Positions 36,088 through 44,194 of a DNA stretch of 59,600 nucleotides are shown here, piece by piece. Under the pieces are notes generated by a model. It did no database searches, had not been told where the DNA came from, and worked only from the letters and a program-made list of their open reading frames with translations. Made by a program: the position numbers and the translations under genes. The number at the start of each line of letters is the position of its first letter. The first letter of the stretch is position 1. The stretch is from assembly GCA_002280565.1 (NCBI GenBank), contig NCEF01000013.1, positions 1 to 59,600 of the forward strand, read 5' to 3'. The stretch comes from Sphingomonas sp. 32-66-10. GTDB lineage: Bacteria; Pseudomonadota; Alphaproteobacteria; Sphingomonadales; Sphingomonadaceae.

Positions 36088-36632
36088 GCCGTATCTTGCG
36101 TCGCCGCTCCGCTATCGTCGGGTAAGGCGAGGCGTTCGACGAGCAGACGCAGCCCCTTTACCAAATGCTTTTCGACCGTAGAGACGGCGATCCCCATTCT
36201 TTCCGCTACTTCGCGCGGGGGCAAGCCCTCGATTCGTCGCAAATGCACCGCTTCGCGACAACGCTCCGGCAAGGCGTCGAGCGCATGGGAAACGCGCCGC
36301 AGCTCCGCCCGGGCGGCAGCGATCTGATCGGGTCGCGGGGCATCGTCCGCGGGATCGAGCGACTGGAGCGCAATGCCACGATCAAGATGCACCACCTCGG
36401 CGCGCCGAAACCGTTCGACCGCGAGATTGTGGATGATCCGCATCGTGAACGCGTGCGGGTTTCCGATGCTGGCCCAGTCGCTCAGCGCGAACAGCCGCGC
36501 ATAGGCCTCCTGCACCAGCTCCTCACCCTCTTCGGCGGAGCCTGTGAGTCGGTGGGCATAGCGCCGATGCACCGCCTGATGTACGTACACCGTGTCGGCG
36601 AACCAGCTGTCGATGGGACGCAGCCACGTCAC
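36054..36632 (-). CDS. FecI-type ECF sigma factor
   Basis: Sigma-70 factor of 192 residues with only regions 2 and 4. Region 2 has EELVQEAYARLFAL and NPHAFTMRIIHNLAVERFRR. Region 4 has LDALPERCREAVHLRRIEGL and PPREVAERMGIAVSTVEKHL. It is followed by the fecR gene, as in ferric-citrate-type surface signalling. The likely targets are the receptors and the metallohydrolase downstream. The start is a GTG at 36632; there is no better ATG close by. It has an unusual Asn/Lys-rich C-terminal end (TARHDKN) that overlaps fecR. Confidence 0.92.
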   Translation of the reverse strand: MTWLRPIDSWFADTVYVHQAVHRRYAHRLTGSAEEGEELVQEAYARLFALSDWASIGNPHAFTMRIIHNLAVERFRRAEVVHLDRGIALQSLDPADDAPRPDQIAAARAELRRVSHALDALPERCREAVHLRRIEGLPPREVAERMGIAVSTVEKHLVKGLRLLVERLALPDDSGAATQDTAWTRTARHDKN

Positions 36633-36920
36633 CGCAATGTCCTTTAAAATGGCGCTGGGCGCGGGCTAGCGCCCATTCATGACGGCACGTTGACACGCGG
36701 TCCCAGGCACCACGTGCCGGGCGCCTTGGCTCGTCGGTCAGGAAGCCCACCTGCTACAAGAGGAATGCGCAGCTATTGTCCCTGTTGCCGGGACGGAACT
36801 CAGAGCGGCGAGCCCGTCCGCCCCGCCAGCCTGCGGTGACGATATGATTGCGCCGTGCAGTCTTGAGCGAAGTGCCACATGCGACTGATACGTCGGTCGA
36901 TGCGAAGACCCCTTTTCCAC
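36633..36920. other. Upstream region of the sigma factor gene; no gene recognised
   Basis: 288 bases between the sigma factor start and the trbG fragment. A perfect 7-bp inverted repeat, TGGGCGC-N6-GCGCCCA (36656-36675), lies 24 bp before the GTG start and could be an operator. A 60-codon minus-strand frame (36738-36920) has no recognisable family. The sequence may include residue from the lost conjugative element. Confidence 0.4.
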
Positions 36921-37667
36921 CTACGTGGCCAAAAGCTGACTGGGCGCGGTCGGCCCGAAAGCAGGCATTTCATACCGATCTGCGCCGTTCTCTTCAGACG
37001 CCATGTAGGTGTCGGGCGTTGCGCGCAACTCGAGATGGTAGGTCCGCCGATCGGTATTGATGACCAGATTGGTCGTCAGCCCGGGCCGGGTCGGCTTGAC
37101 CAGAATGTGGACGCGCTGGGCGGGCCCTGTGCCGCTCACGGTGTCACCGATAATCCGGCGGACCGTATCGCCTGCGGCGACAGGGTCGGGGCCGACGAGC
37201 TGTTCGCCGTCCTGAAGCGCGATGTCGGTGACCTGTCCCGGGGTTGCGTGGAGCTGGTAGAGCGCACCCTCGCTCCAGGGATACTGCTGGATGGCGTTGA
37301 GGAACCCGTCGCGCACCGGCTGCATTCGGGCGGCCGCGTTCGCCTTGCCGATGCGAAGCTTTGGATTGTCGGTCTCGGGCGCGGCAGAAGTTTCGATCGA
37401 CTTCAGCTGCCCGGGAAGGGGCAGCGGCTCGGGTATCCTGACAATCTCGATGGTGCGGGGCTGTTCGGGCTCGGGCGAAGCAGCAGCAGCGCTCTCGAAC
37501 GCCAGCGCTTCCGTTTGCGCATGCGAGGCCGAACAGGCCGCAAGGGTAACCAGCGCGGCAGCGAGCAGGGAGTGGCGCGATTTAAGGAAATAGCCGCTCG
37601 GCTCGTGGACCTGGGTCGCCTGCAGTGACGGACGGACGGGCCAAAACGGTCGCCGCTCTTGCGCCAC
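36921..37667 (-). pseudogene. trbG: TrbG/VirB9-like conjugation protein fragment
   Basis: The middle of this 248-codon frame is a clear TrbG/VirB9 type IV secretion protein: YPWSEGALYQLHATPGQVTD, IALQDGEQLVGPDPV, and RVHILVKPTRPGLTTNLVIN ending in TYHLELRATPDTYMAS. After MAS the expected beta-strand of the C-terminal OB-like domain is replaced by unrelated sequence and a stop, about 80 residues early. At the 5' side the natural start seems to be lost: the signal-peptide-like part begins FLKSRHSLLAAALV with CTT where Met would be expected. No other transfer gene is near. It is a fragment of a lost conjugative element beside tRNA-Thr. Confidence 0.8.
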
Positions 37668-37776
37668 GCTGTCCTTCGTTGCGACGCCGCACGCTTCCGC
37701 TACGCTTCCAACTCAGGAAAGTCTCGCGCACAGACCCCGGAAGGGGTGTTTAAATCACTGATTGTAAAAGGAAAAA

Positions 37777-37851
<75 letters not shown>

Positions 37852-37950
37852 ACTCGGCGCGGGCGGAAGGTCGTTCCACGCTGGGAGGCGGCCCTTTCGC
37901 GCGGGAGCGGCCCATTGTCAAGGCGCACCGCCCCGGTTTATCGCCGCGCG

Positions 37951-38094
37951 ATGACCGACGCCGACAAAAAGGCCCGCCTTGCCGCCGCGCTCCGCGAAAA
38001 TCTGCGCAAGCGCAAGGCTCAGGCGCGGCAGGCGGCGGACGGGCCGGTTCGCCGGCCGGTCGCGCCCCTGCCATCGCCCGACTCAGCGGACTGA
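37951..38094 (+). CDS. Small charged protein of 47 residues
   Basis: The frame reads MTDADKKARLAAALRENLRK followed by a basic stretch and a Pro-rich tail. Very similar tiny proteins occur commonly in sphingomonads as I remember them, which is why I accept this one in spite of its size. It is predicted to be a single basic helix; function unknown. It starts 100 bp from the tRNA-Thr gene and is convergent with the VOC gene at 38104. Confidence 0.65.
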   Translation: MTDADKKARLAAALRENLRKRKAQARQAADGPVRRPVAPLPSPDSAD

Positions 38095-38103
38095 CTGCGC
38101 AAC

Positions 38104-38475
38104 TCACCCCTTCATGATGAAGGCGTTGAGCTTGTTCCCGTCCGGGTCGCGGAAATAGGCGGCGTAAAAGCTATCCCCGCGTGGCCCGGGCGCGCCTTCG
38201 CAGCTTCCGCCAGCGGCAAGCGCCACGGCATGGAGCCGATCGACCTGCGCTTCGTCCTTCGCCTCGAACGCGACCATCACGCCATTGCCGACGCTCGCCG
38301 CATTGCCATCGAACGGTCGCATCAGCGCGACGCCGGCACCCCCACCAGGCGTCCCCCAGGCGATCGCGCCATCCCATTCCATCATCCGCGCAGTGCCCAG
38401 CTCGGCTGCAATCGCGTCATAAAATGCCGCCCCACGCGCGAGGTCATTGGTCCCCAGGGTCACATAGCCAATCAT
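38104..38475 (-). CDS. VOC-family (glyoxalase/dioxygenase fold) protein
   Basis: Protein of 123 residues with the paired beta-alpha-beta-beta-beta units of the vicinal oxygen chelate fold. It begins MIGYVTLGTNDLARGAAFYD and ends with YFRDPDGNKLNAFIMKG, the typical final motif. The class contains glyoxalases, dioxygenases and resistance proteins, and the function of this member cannot be told. Similar in type to the VOC protein at 58171-58560. Confidence 0.88.
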   Translation of the reverse strand: MIGYVTLGTNDLARGAAFYDAIAAELGTARMMEWDGAIAWGTPGGGAGVALMRPFDGNAASVGNGVMVAFEAKDEAQVDRLHAVALAAGGSCEGAPGPRGDSFYAAYFRDPDGNKLNAFIMKG

Positions 38476-38538
38476 ATCGTCCTCCCGAATCGTTACAGCT
38501 AGAACGTATCGTGAACAGGTGCCCCGGGCAAGCCGGAG

Positions 38539-40341
38539 TCAGCGTGCCGCAATCGGCCGGCACTTCGCCTCCAGCCAAACCCGCTCTTCCGGCGACAGCT
38601 GCGGGCCGAGGATCTCCAGCACGCGCGCATGATAGGCGTCGAGCCAGCGACGCTCGTCTTCGGTCAACAGCCCCGGTTCGATCAGGCTGCGCTCGATCGG
38701 GCAGAAGGTCAGCGTTTCGAACCCCAACATCACCGATTCGGCGCCGGGAATGTCCTTCTCGACCACCAGCACCAGATTTTCGATGCGGATGCCGAACTCG
38801 CCAGCCTTGTAGTATCCGGGCTCGTTCGACAGGAACATGCCTGCGCGCAACGGTTCGGCCGGGCCGCCACCGGGATAGTTGGGCGCGGCAATGCGCTGCG
38901 GCCCCTCATGCACCGAGAGGTACGCGCCGACGCCATGGCCCGTGCCATGGCCATAGTCACACCCGACTTCCCATAACGGGCGGCGCGCGAACGCATCGAT
39001 CTGCCCGCCGGTCGTTCCCGCCGGGAACACCGCGGTCGCAATCGCGATATGGCCCTTGAGCACCCGGGTGAAGCGGTCGCGCATCTCCTGCGTCGGCTCG
39101 CCCACCGGGATGACGCGGGTGACGTCGGTGGTGCCATCCGCATATTGCCCGCCTGAATCGACCAGGTAGAGCTGCCCGTTCTCAACCGGCAGGCTCGATT
39201 CGTCGGTCACCTTGTAGTGCGGGATCGCACCGTTCGGGCCGGTCGCGGAAATGGTGTCGAAGGACAGGTCCTTGAGCGCCCCCGTCTCTTCGCGGAACGC
39301 CTGCAACCGGTCGGCCGCCGACATCTCGGTCACCCCGCCCTTGGGCATCTCCGCCTCGGCCCATTTCAGGAAGCGGGCGAGCGCCGCGCCATCGCGTGCC
39401 TGCGCCGCCTTGTGCCCGGAAATCTCGGCGTCATTCTTGATTGCCTTGGCCAGCACGACGGGATCGCGCGTCGCGAGGATCGTCGCGCCACCCGCATCGA
39501 GCGCATCGAAGATCGCCGCAACCGAACCTGCCGGATCGGCGGCAACCCGCTTGCCCGCAAACTGCTCCAGCGCCGGGGCAAAGGCCGCGCGGTCATGCAC
39601 GCGCACCGCGTTGCCCAGATGCTGGGCGACCTCGTCACCCACCTTGTCCCGTGCCACGAACAGGTCGGCGGTGCCGTCGGCATTGACGATGGCATAGGCC
39701 AGCGCAACCGGCGTGCGGCTGACATCCGCCCCGCGCACGTTGAACGTCCACGCGATCGAATCGAGCGCGGACAGCACCACGGCGTCCGCCTTGCGTTCGG
39801 CCAGCCAGGCGGCGATCTCGGCGCGCTTGCTCGCGCTGGTCCGCCCCGCCGCGTCGTCACCCTGTACCGCAAGCTTCGCGTCGGACGGCACCGGCTGGTC
39901 GTCCCATACCGCGTCGATCGGATTGCGGCTCACCGCCACCAACTCGGCACCCTTCTCGGCCAGCGCCTTGCGCACCTCTTCGACCCAGCCGCGCGTGTGC
40001 AGCCAGGGATCATAGCCGATCCGCCCGCCCTGTGGCGCATGGTCGCGCAACCAATCGGCGATGCTCACCTGCGGGACCGGCACATACTCCCAGTGTGCCC
40101 CGTCGACCTGCTGGCGCACCTGAATGGTATAGCGCCCATCGGTGAAGATCGCGGCGGCCTCCGGCAGCACCACCGCGCTCCCCGCGCTCCCCTGAAACCC
40201 GGTCAGCCAGGCCAGCCGCTGTGCGTAAGCGCCGACATATTCGCTCATATGCTCGTCGGTCAGCGGCACCACGAACCCGTCGAGTTGATCGCGGTTGAGC
40301 TGCTCGCGCAGGGCCTGAAGGCGGGCGGCATAGGTCGACAT
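38539..40341 (-). CDS. Xaa-Pro aminopeptidase (M24B family)
   Basis: Cytoplasmic metallopeptidase of 600 residues that removes N-terminal residues before proline. It has two creatinase-like N-terminal domains and a C-terminal pita-bread domain. Metal ligands are visible: the Asp pair in VDSGGQYADGTTDVTR, the His in GHGTGHGVGAYL, and Glu in LSNEPGYY and IRIENLVLV. The length matches the 600-residue type found in eukaryotes and many alphaproteobacteria. The start is at MSTYAARLQAL (40341); an ATG 9 bp upstream is also in frame. Confidence 0.94.
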   Translation of the reverse strand: MSTYAARLQALREQLNRDQLDGFVVPLTDEHMSEYVGAYAQRLAWLTGFQGSAGSAVVLPEAAAIFTDGRYTIQVRQQVDGAHWEYVPVPQVSIADWLRDHAPQGGRIGYDPWLHTRGWVEEVRKALAEKGAELVAVSRNPIDAVWDDQPVPSDAKLAVQGDDAAGRTSASKRAEIAAWLAERKADAVVLSALDSIAWTFNVRGADVSRTPVALAYAIVNADGTADLFVARDKVGDEVAQHLGNAVRVHDRAAFAPALEQFAGKRVAADPAGSVAAIFDALDAGGATILATRDPVVLAKAIKNDAEISGHKAAQARDGAALARFLKWAEAEMPKGGVTEMSAADRLQAFREETGALKDLSFDTISATGPNGAIPHYKVTDESSLPVENGQLYLVDSGGQYADGTTDVTRVIPVGEPTQEMRDRFTRVLKGHIAIATAVFPAGTTGGQIDAFARRPLWEVGCDYGHGTGHGVGAYLSVHEGPQRIAAPNYPGGGPAEPLRAGMFLSNEPGYYKAGEFGIRIENLVLVVEKDIPGAESVMLGFETLTFCPIERSLIEPGLLTEDERRWLDAYHARVLEILGPQLSPEERVWLEAKCRPIAAR

Positions 40342-40592
40342 GGGAATCATCCTCGAACTGCTTGGGCGGCACTATCGGCCCGATATGGGGAGCCAACGCC
40401 GCGCCGTTAAGCCGCTCTGGTGGCGCAAGCCGGGCGGGTTGAAAAGGGGGCGTACGAATCCTCTCCTGGCGGGGGCGGATAGATGCTGGTTAACGCCCGC
40501 CCACCCTGTCCCACGGCGATACGCGCCCAAATCGGGGGGTGGTCAGGCGCATCCCAATGCACGATCTGGCGTTGATGAACTGGAGGAGATTG
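40342..40592. other. Promoter region between divergent peptidase and L,D-transpeptidase genes
   Basis: 251 bases of GC-rich intergenic DNA. GTTAAG at 40410 and GTTAAC at 40491 are single half-sites that do not form a CtrA pair. No gene or terminator is recognised. Confidence 0.4.
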
Positions 40593-41279
40593 ATGCGCGC
40601 AGGCGGATGGATGGTGCGGACGGCAATCGTGGCGGCGCTCGGCGTCGGTGCGATGGCGGCGGCTGCGCTGATCCCCGCGCCCGAACCGGCCCGCAGCGCC
40701 GCTCCGGTCAAGGCTGCTCCGGCGCCCGCGCCCAAGCCACTTGTCGCACCGGCCGTCGCTCCGGCTCCGGTCCCGGCCCCAGCCGCACTCCCGCCCGCCG
40801 CGCCGGCGCTGGAGGCGATGACGGTCAAGCGTATCCTCGACATCCCCGGCCCGATCAGCTTCGGCACCTATTACTGGAACACCGACGGCGTCCCCGCCGA
40901 CGGCGCGCTGGTGATCACCGTCGATCTTGAGGCACAAACTATGTCGGTGTTCCGCGACGGCTATGAAATCGGCGCGACCGCGATCCTCTATGGCATGGAC
41001 GAAAAACCGACCCCGCTCGGCGTGCACACGATCAAGCAGAAAAAGGTCCACCACATCTCGAACCTCTACGGTGCACCGATGCCATATATGATGCGTCTCA
41101 CCTGGGACGGCGTCGCGATCCACGGGTCGGAGGTTGAGGAGGGCCGCGCTACGCATGGCTGCATCGGCGTCCCCACCGCGTTCGCCAAGCTGGTGTTCGC
41201 CCAGGCAAAGCTGGGCGACAAGGTGATCATCACCCGTGGCAAGCGGCTCGGAATGGGCGGCGTCGTCACCCCGGAGTGA
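40593..41279 (+). CDS. L,D-transpeptidase (YkuD domain)
   Basis: Envelope enzyme of 228 residues that forms 3-3 peptidoglycan cross-links or attaches proteins to peptidoglycan. A signal-anchor segment (about residues 8-25) is followed by an Ala/Pro-rich linker of about 50 residues, then the catalytic domain (about 95-225) with IHGSEVEEGRATHGCIGVP: the His and the Cys nucleophile. The start ATG at 40593 has the ribosome binding site ggaggag 6 bases upstream. Earlier in-frame starts at 40557 and 40575 lack one. Confidence 0.9.
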   Translation: MRAGGWMVRTAIVAALGVGAMAAAALIPAPEPARSAAPVKAAPAPAPKPLVAPAVAPAPVPAPAALPPAAPALEAMTVKRILDIPGPISFGTYYWNTDGVPADGALVITVDLEAQTMSVFRDGYEIGATAILYGMDEKPTPLGVHTIKQKKVHHISNLYGAPMPYMMRLTWDGVAIHGSEVEEGRATHGCIGVPTAFAKLVFAQAKLGDKVIITRGKRLGMGGVVTPE

Positions 41280-41293
41280 CCGGCGTTTTGCCC

Positions 41294-41330
41294 GCAACCG
41301 CCGGGATGTCAGGCGGGCGGTTGCCCTCTA
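41294..41330 (+). terminator. Weak hairpin between the L,D-transpeptidase and methyltransferase genes
   Basis: A 9-bp perfect stem (GCAACCGCC at 41294-41302 with GGCGGTTGC at 41316-41324) is followed by CCCTCTATTCT. It has few T, so it is at best a partial terminator. Confidence 0.4.
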
Positions 41331-41358
41331 TTCTGCGTCCTCGGACGGGAGGGATAGG

Positions 41359-41838
41359 ATGACGCTCGCTCACAAGGAGATCGACTCGCCGGTCGGCGCG
41401 CTGCGCCTCGTTGCGGGAGAGGCGGGGCTGGTCGCCATTCTCTGGGCGGAGGAACGCGTCGGCCGCGTGCCGCTCGGCCCGACCGTCGCGGCGCCCGATC
41501 ATCCCCTGCTCAACGAGGCGGCGGCGCAACTGCACGCCTATTTTTCCGGCCATCGGCGCCGTTTCGACCTTCCGCTCGACTTTCGCGGCACCGCATTTCA
41601 GCGCAGCGTGTGGCAGGCGCTGCTCACGATCCCCTATGGCGAAACGCGCAGCTATGGCGAGATCGCGCGTCAGATCGGTCGGCCCAGCGCGGTGCGTGCT
41701 GTGGGGGCAGCCAACGGGCGCAATCCCTTGTCGATCGTCGCGCCCTGCCATCGCGTGATCGGGGGCGGCGGCGCGCTTACCGGCTTTGCCGGCGGGCTGG
41801 CGGCGAAGCGGCTGCTGCTCGACCTTGAATCGGCCTGA
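41359..41838 (+). CDS. ogt: Methylated-DNA--protein-cysteine methyltransferase
   Basis: Suicide DNA-repair protein of 159 residues that takes the alkyl group from O6-alkylguanine. The DNA-binding helix is SYGEIARQIGRPSAVRAVGAAN; the acceptor cysteine lies in IVAPCHRVIG. It contains only the Ogt part, with no Ada regulatory domain. The start has gggaggga 4-5 bases upstream. Its stop is directly abutted by the stop of the convergent acylase gene; the two form TGATCA. Confidence 0.95.
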   Translation: MTLAHKEIDSPVGALRLVAGEAGLVAILWAEERVGRVPLGPTVAAPDHPLLNEAAAQLHAYFSGHRRRFDLPLDFRGTAFQRSVWQALLTIPYGETRSYGEIARQIGRPSAVRAVGAANGRNPLSIVAPCHRVIGGGGALTGFAGGLAAKRLLLDLESA

Positions 41839-44118
41839 TCACTCCCGGATCGTCACCGCCTCCCCAATTTTCGCAGCCGCGATCTGCGCCGGGGTGAACG
41901 GAAACCGCACCCACTGCTTGGCTGAATACATCCGTGTCTGATCGCCATACCAGGGCGATTGCGGATCGGGTGACTGCGAATAGGACAGGATCGTGTCGGC
42001 AACCGGCCCCGCGTCATCGAAGCCGACCACCTGCACATAGCTTGACCCATGACGTGGCGTGACCCCGCCCGGCGCCGGCACCATCATCTGCACGTTGAGC
42101 ACGCCCAGCGCGCCGTCACCGCCATGGATCGGGATGCGATCCGCAATCCGCCGGGCAAAGGCGACATCGCTCCAGCGCGCATCGAGCGCGATGCCTGCCT
42201 TGGTCACTTCCGCCGCCGCGGCCTTGAGCGCCGCGATCAGCTTCTCACCCACCTCACCGCTGGTGACCAGATCGCGCGGGGTGTGGATCGGATCCTTCGC
42301 GTCGAACGGCACCGCCCAGATGCCGGGCAGGCGCGCGACCTTTGCCCAGAACCGGTCGAACAACCACGCGCCCCTGCTGTCGAGCTCGAACCGCCCGTCC
42401 CATTTGCCCAGCGCCGCGCACGCCTCCGCGACCTCGGCCTTGCCCGCGCACAAGGCCAACAGCGGCTGCAACGCCAGTTCGCCGGCATGGCTCTTATTGG
42501 CAAAGGTCATCGCCTTGGCGCGTTCGTGATCCACCTTGCCGCCCGCGATCAGCGCGCGGGTCTCGATAAAGCCCGACCGGGTGCGCAGGGAAACCTGCTT
42601 CTCCGCCTCGCCCAGCATCGGCGACAGCACGCGGTGCGGATGGTCGGCATTGCTCAGCCAATAGCTGTCATTCATGTTGGCCACATAATCGCGCCGCTGC
42701 TGCACAGCCTGATCGCTTGCGGGCATCAGGCCCGGCACCGCAACGCCTGCAACCACATCCCACGCACAGGCGGCCGTGGACCCGTCGAGCAGGATCGCGG
42801 TGCGCGCGACCACCGGGGACAGCGGCGTCGCGCACGCCTTCGCCTTTTCCGCCGACACGTTCGGCACCGCGGTCACATCGGCGTGTAGCGCATCGCCATG
42901 GCGATCGGCGACGATCGTATTGACCCACGGAATGCCCAGCGTTTCGCTCACCGCCGCGCGCACTTCGCCGACGTTCCTTGCCGTCGCGATCCGCACCCAG
43001 TTACCGATCCCGCGCTGGTTCCCCGCATTGGCGTCGCGCATCGTGAAGGCCGTCGTCTTGCTCCACGTCGCCATCGCCTGCGGGATCACGATCACCGGGC
43101 CGAAACGGGTCGAATACAGCGTCCGCGTCACTGGTGCCGCGCCATCGGGCATCGGCACGCTGATCTGCTTGGCGACCATCTTTTCCGATTTGCCGTCGAC
43201 CAGATAGGCGGTCGGGTCATTGGGATCGAGCGTCAGCTGGTACAGCGTAAAGTGCCGCGCCGCCGTCACCGTATGCGTCCAGGCAATGTCCTTGTTGAAG
43301 CCCAACGTAGGGAAGGGCGACCCCGCAATGCCGACCCCCGCGGTATCCATCTTGCCCGGGATCGTGACATGCATCTGCCAGAAGCGGCTCGGGCCAGCCC
43401 ACGGGAAATGCGGGTTGCCGATCACCATCCCTTTGCCATTGGCGGTCACATCGCCCCCGAACGCCCAGCCATTGCTCGCCACCTCGAACTTCGTCGGATC
43501 GGGCATCGCCGCGCTTGTCTTGGTGGGCGGCTCGGTTCCCGGCGGCACCGCATTGGCGATGGCGGGCGCGAAGTTGAGCGAGCTGGCGAGCAGCATCTGT
43601 TTCTCGTTCAGCCGCAGCATGTCGTCCGCTGTGATCGGCCGAACCCAAGCCTTGCCCCGGCACTCGGCGGGCACCTTGTCCGGCCCCAGATCCTTCAAAT
43701 AGCGATTATACCCCGCGACCCAGCCAGCAGTCAGCGCCAGCGCCGCCGCCCCCTGCGCTGTCGCCCCGCGCCGCAGGGCGGGCACATCAATCGCCGAGCG
43801 AAAGAACAGGTCCGACGACAAATTGTCGACGCTCTGGAAACCCAATGTCGCGCTGCCCTTCGGCCCGAAATGCAGCGAGCGTTCGCCCGCGACCGTCGCG
43901 AACTCCTCCGCGATCATGCACAGATTGTCCTGTGCATAGGCATAGCCCACGCCATAACCCGCCCCGCGCCAGTCCTGCGCGACGATATGCGGCACGCCAT
44001 GCTGGGTCCGGGTGATCGTCGCCACGTAGCGGTATTTGGCCTCCGCCGCGCCACCCCACACCAGCGCAACGCCTGCAGCCGCCAACAGCATCGCCTTGCC
44101 CATCCGATCCACTCCCAT
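41839..44118 (-). CDS. Penicillin-acylase-family Ntn hydrolase
   Basis: Secreted amidase of 759 residues with a signal peptide (to about GAAEA). The precursor should split itself before the Ser nucleophile in VASNGWAFGGDVTANGKGM, which is at about the expected distance. The earlier ITRTQHGVPHIVAQDW is the conserved start of the alpha chain, and NPHFPWAGP follows the nucleophile. Relatives include penicillin G acylase, AHL acylase (PvdQ) and aculeacin acylase. The substrate cannot be told; quorum quenching is one possibility. The start ATG at 44118 was chosen, with 44103 as the alternative. Confidence 0.92.
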   Translation of the reverse strand: MGVDRMGKAMLLAAAGVALVWGGAAEAKYRYVATITRTQHGVPHIVAQDWRGAGYGVGYAYAQDNLCMIAEEFATVAGERSLHFGPKGSATLGFQSVDNLSSDLFFRSAIDVPALRRGATAQGAAALALTAGWVAGYNRYLKDLGPDKVPAECRGKAWVRPITADDMLRLNEKQMLLASSLNFAPAIANAVPPGTEPPTKTSAAMPDPTKFEVASNGWAFGGDVTANGKGMVIGNPHFPWAGPSRFWQMHVTIPGKMDTAGVGIAGSPFPTLGFNKDIAWTHTVTAARHFTLYQLTLDPNDPTAYLVDGKSEKMVAKQISVPMPDGAAPVTRTLYSTRFGPVIVIPQAMATWSKTTAFTMRDANAGNQRGIGNWVRIATARNVGEVRAAVSETLGIPWVNTIVADRHGDALHADVTAVPNVSAEKAKACATPLSPVVARTAILLDGSTAACAWDVVAGVAVPGLMPASDQAVQQRRDYVANMNDSYWLSNADHPHRVLSPMLGEAEKQVSLRTRSGFIETRALIAGGKVDHERAKAMTFANKSHAGELALQPLLALCAGKAEVAEACAALGKWDGRFELDSRGAWLFDRFWAKVARLPGIWAVPFDAKDPIHTPRDLVTSGEVGEKLIAALKAAAAEVTKAGIALDARWSDVAFARRIADRIPIHGGDGALGVLNVQMMVPAPGGVTPRHGSSYVQVVGFDDAGPVADTILSYSQSPDPQSPWYGDQTRMYSAKQWVRFPFTPAQIAAAKIGEAVTIRE

Positions 44119-44194
44119 ATTTTCGGCCAGCCTAGCGCCGCTTCCGGTTACGGCAACCGTTTGCGCCAACCGGCCGCTGCGCTAGACGGGCGCG

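Noticed and set aside
36738-36920. A 60-codon minus-strand frame upstream of the sigma factor gene.
   Set aside because: No recognisable family and no ribosome binding site; possibly element debris.
40410-40496. GTTAAG and GTTAAC as a CtrA site upstream of the L,D-transpeptidase gene.
   Set aside because: The two half-sites are about 80 bp apart, not separated by seven bases.
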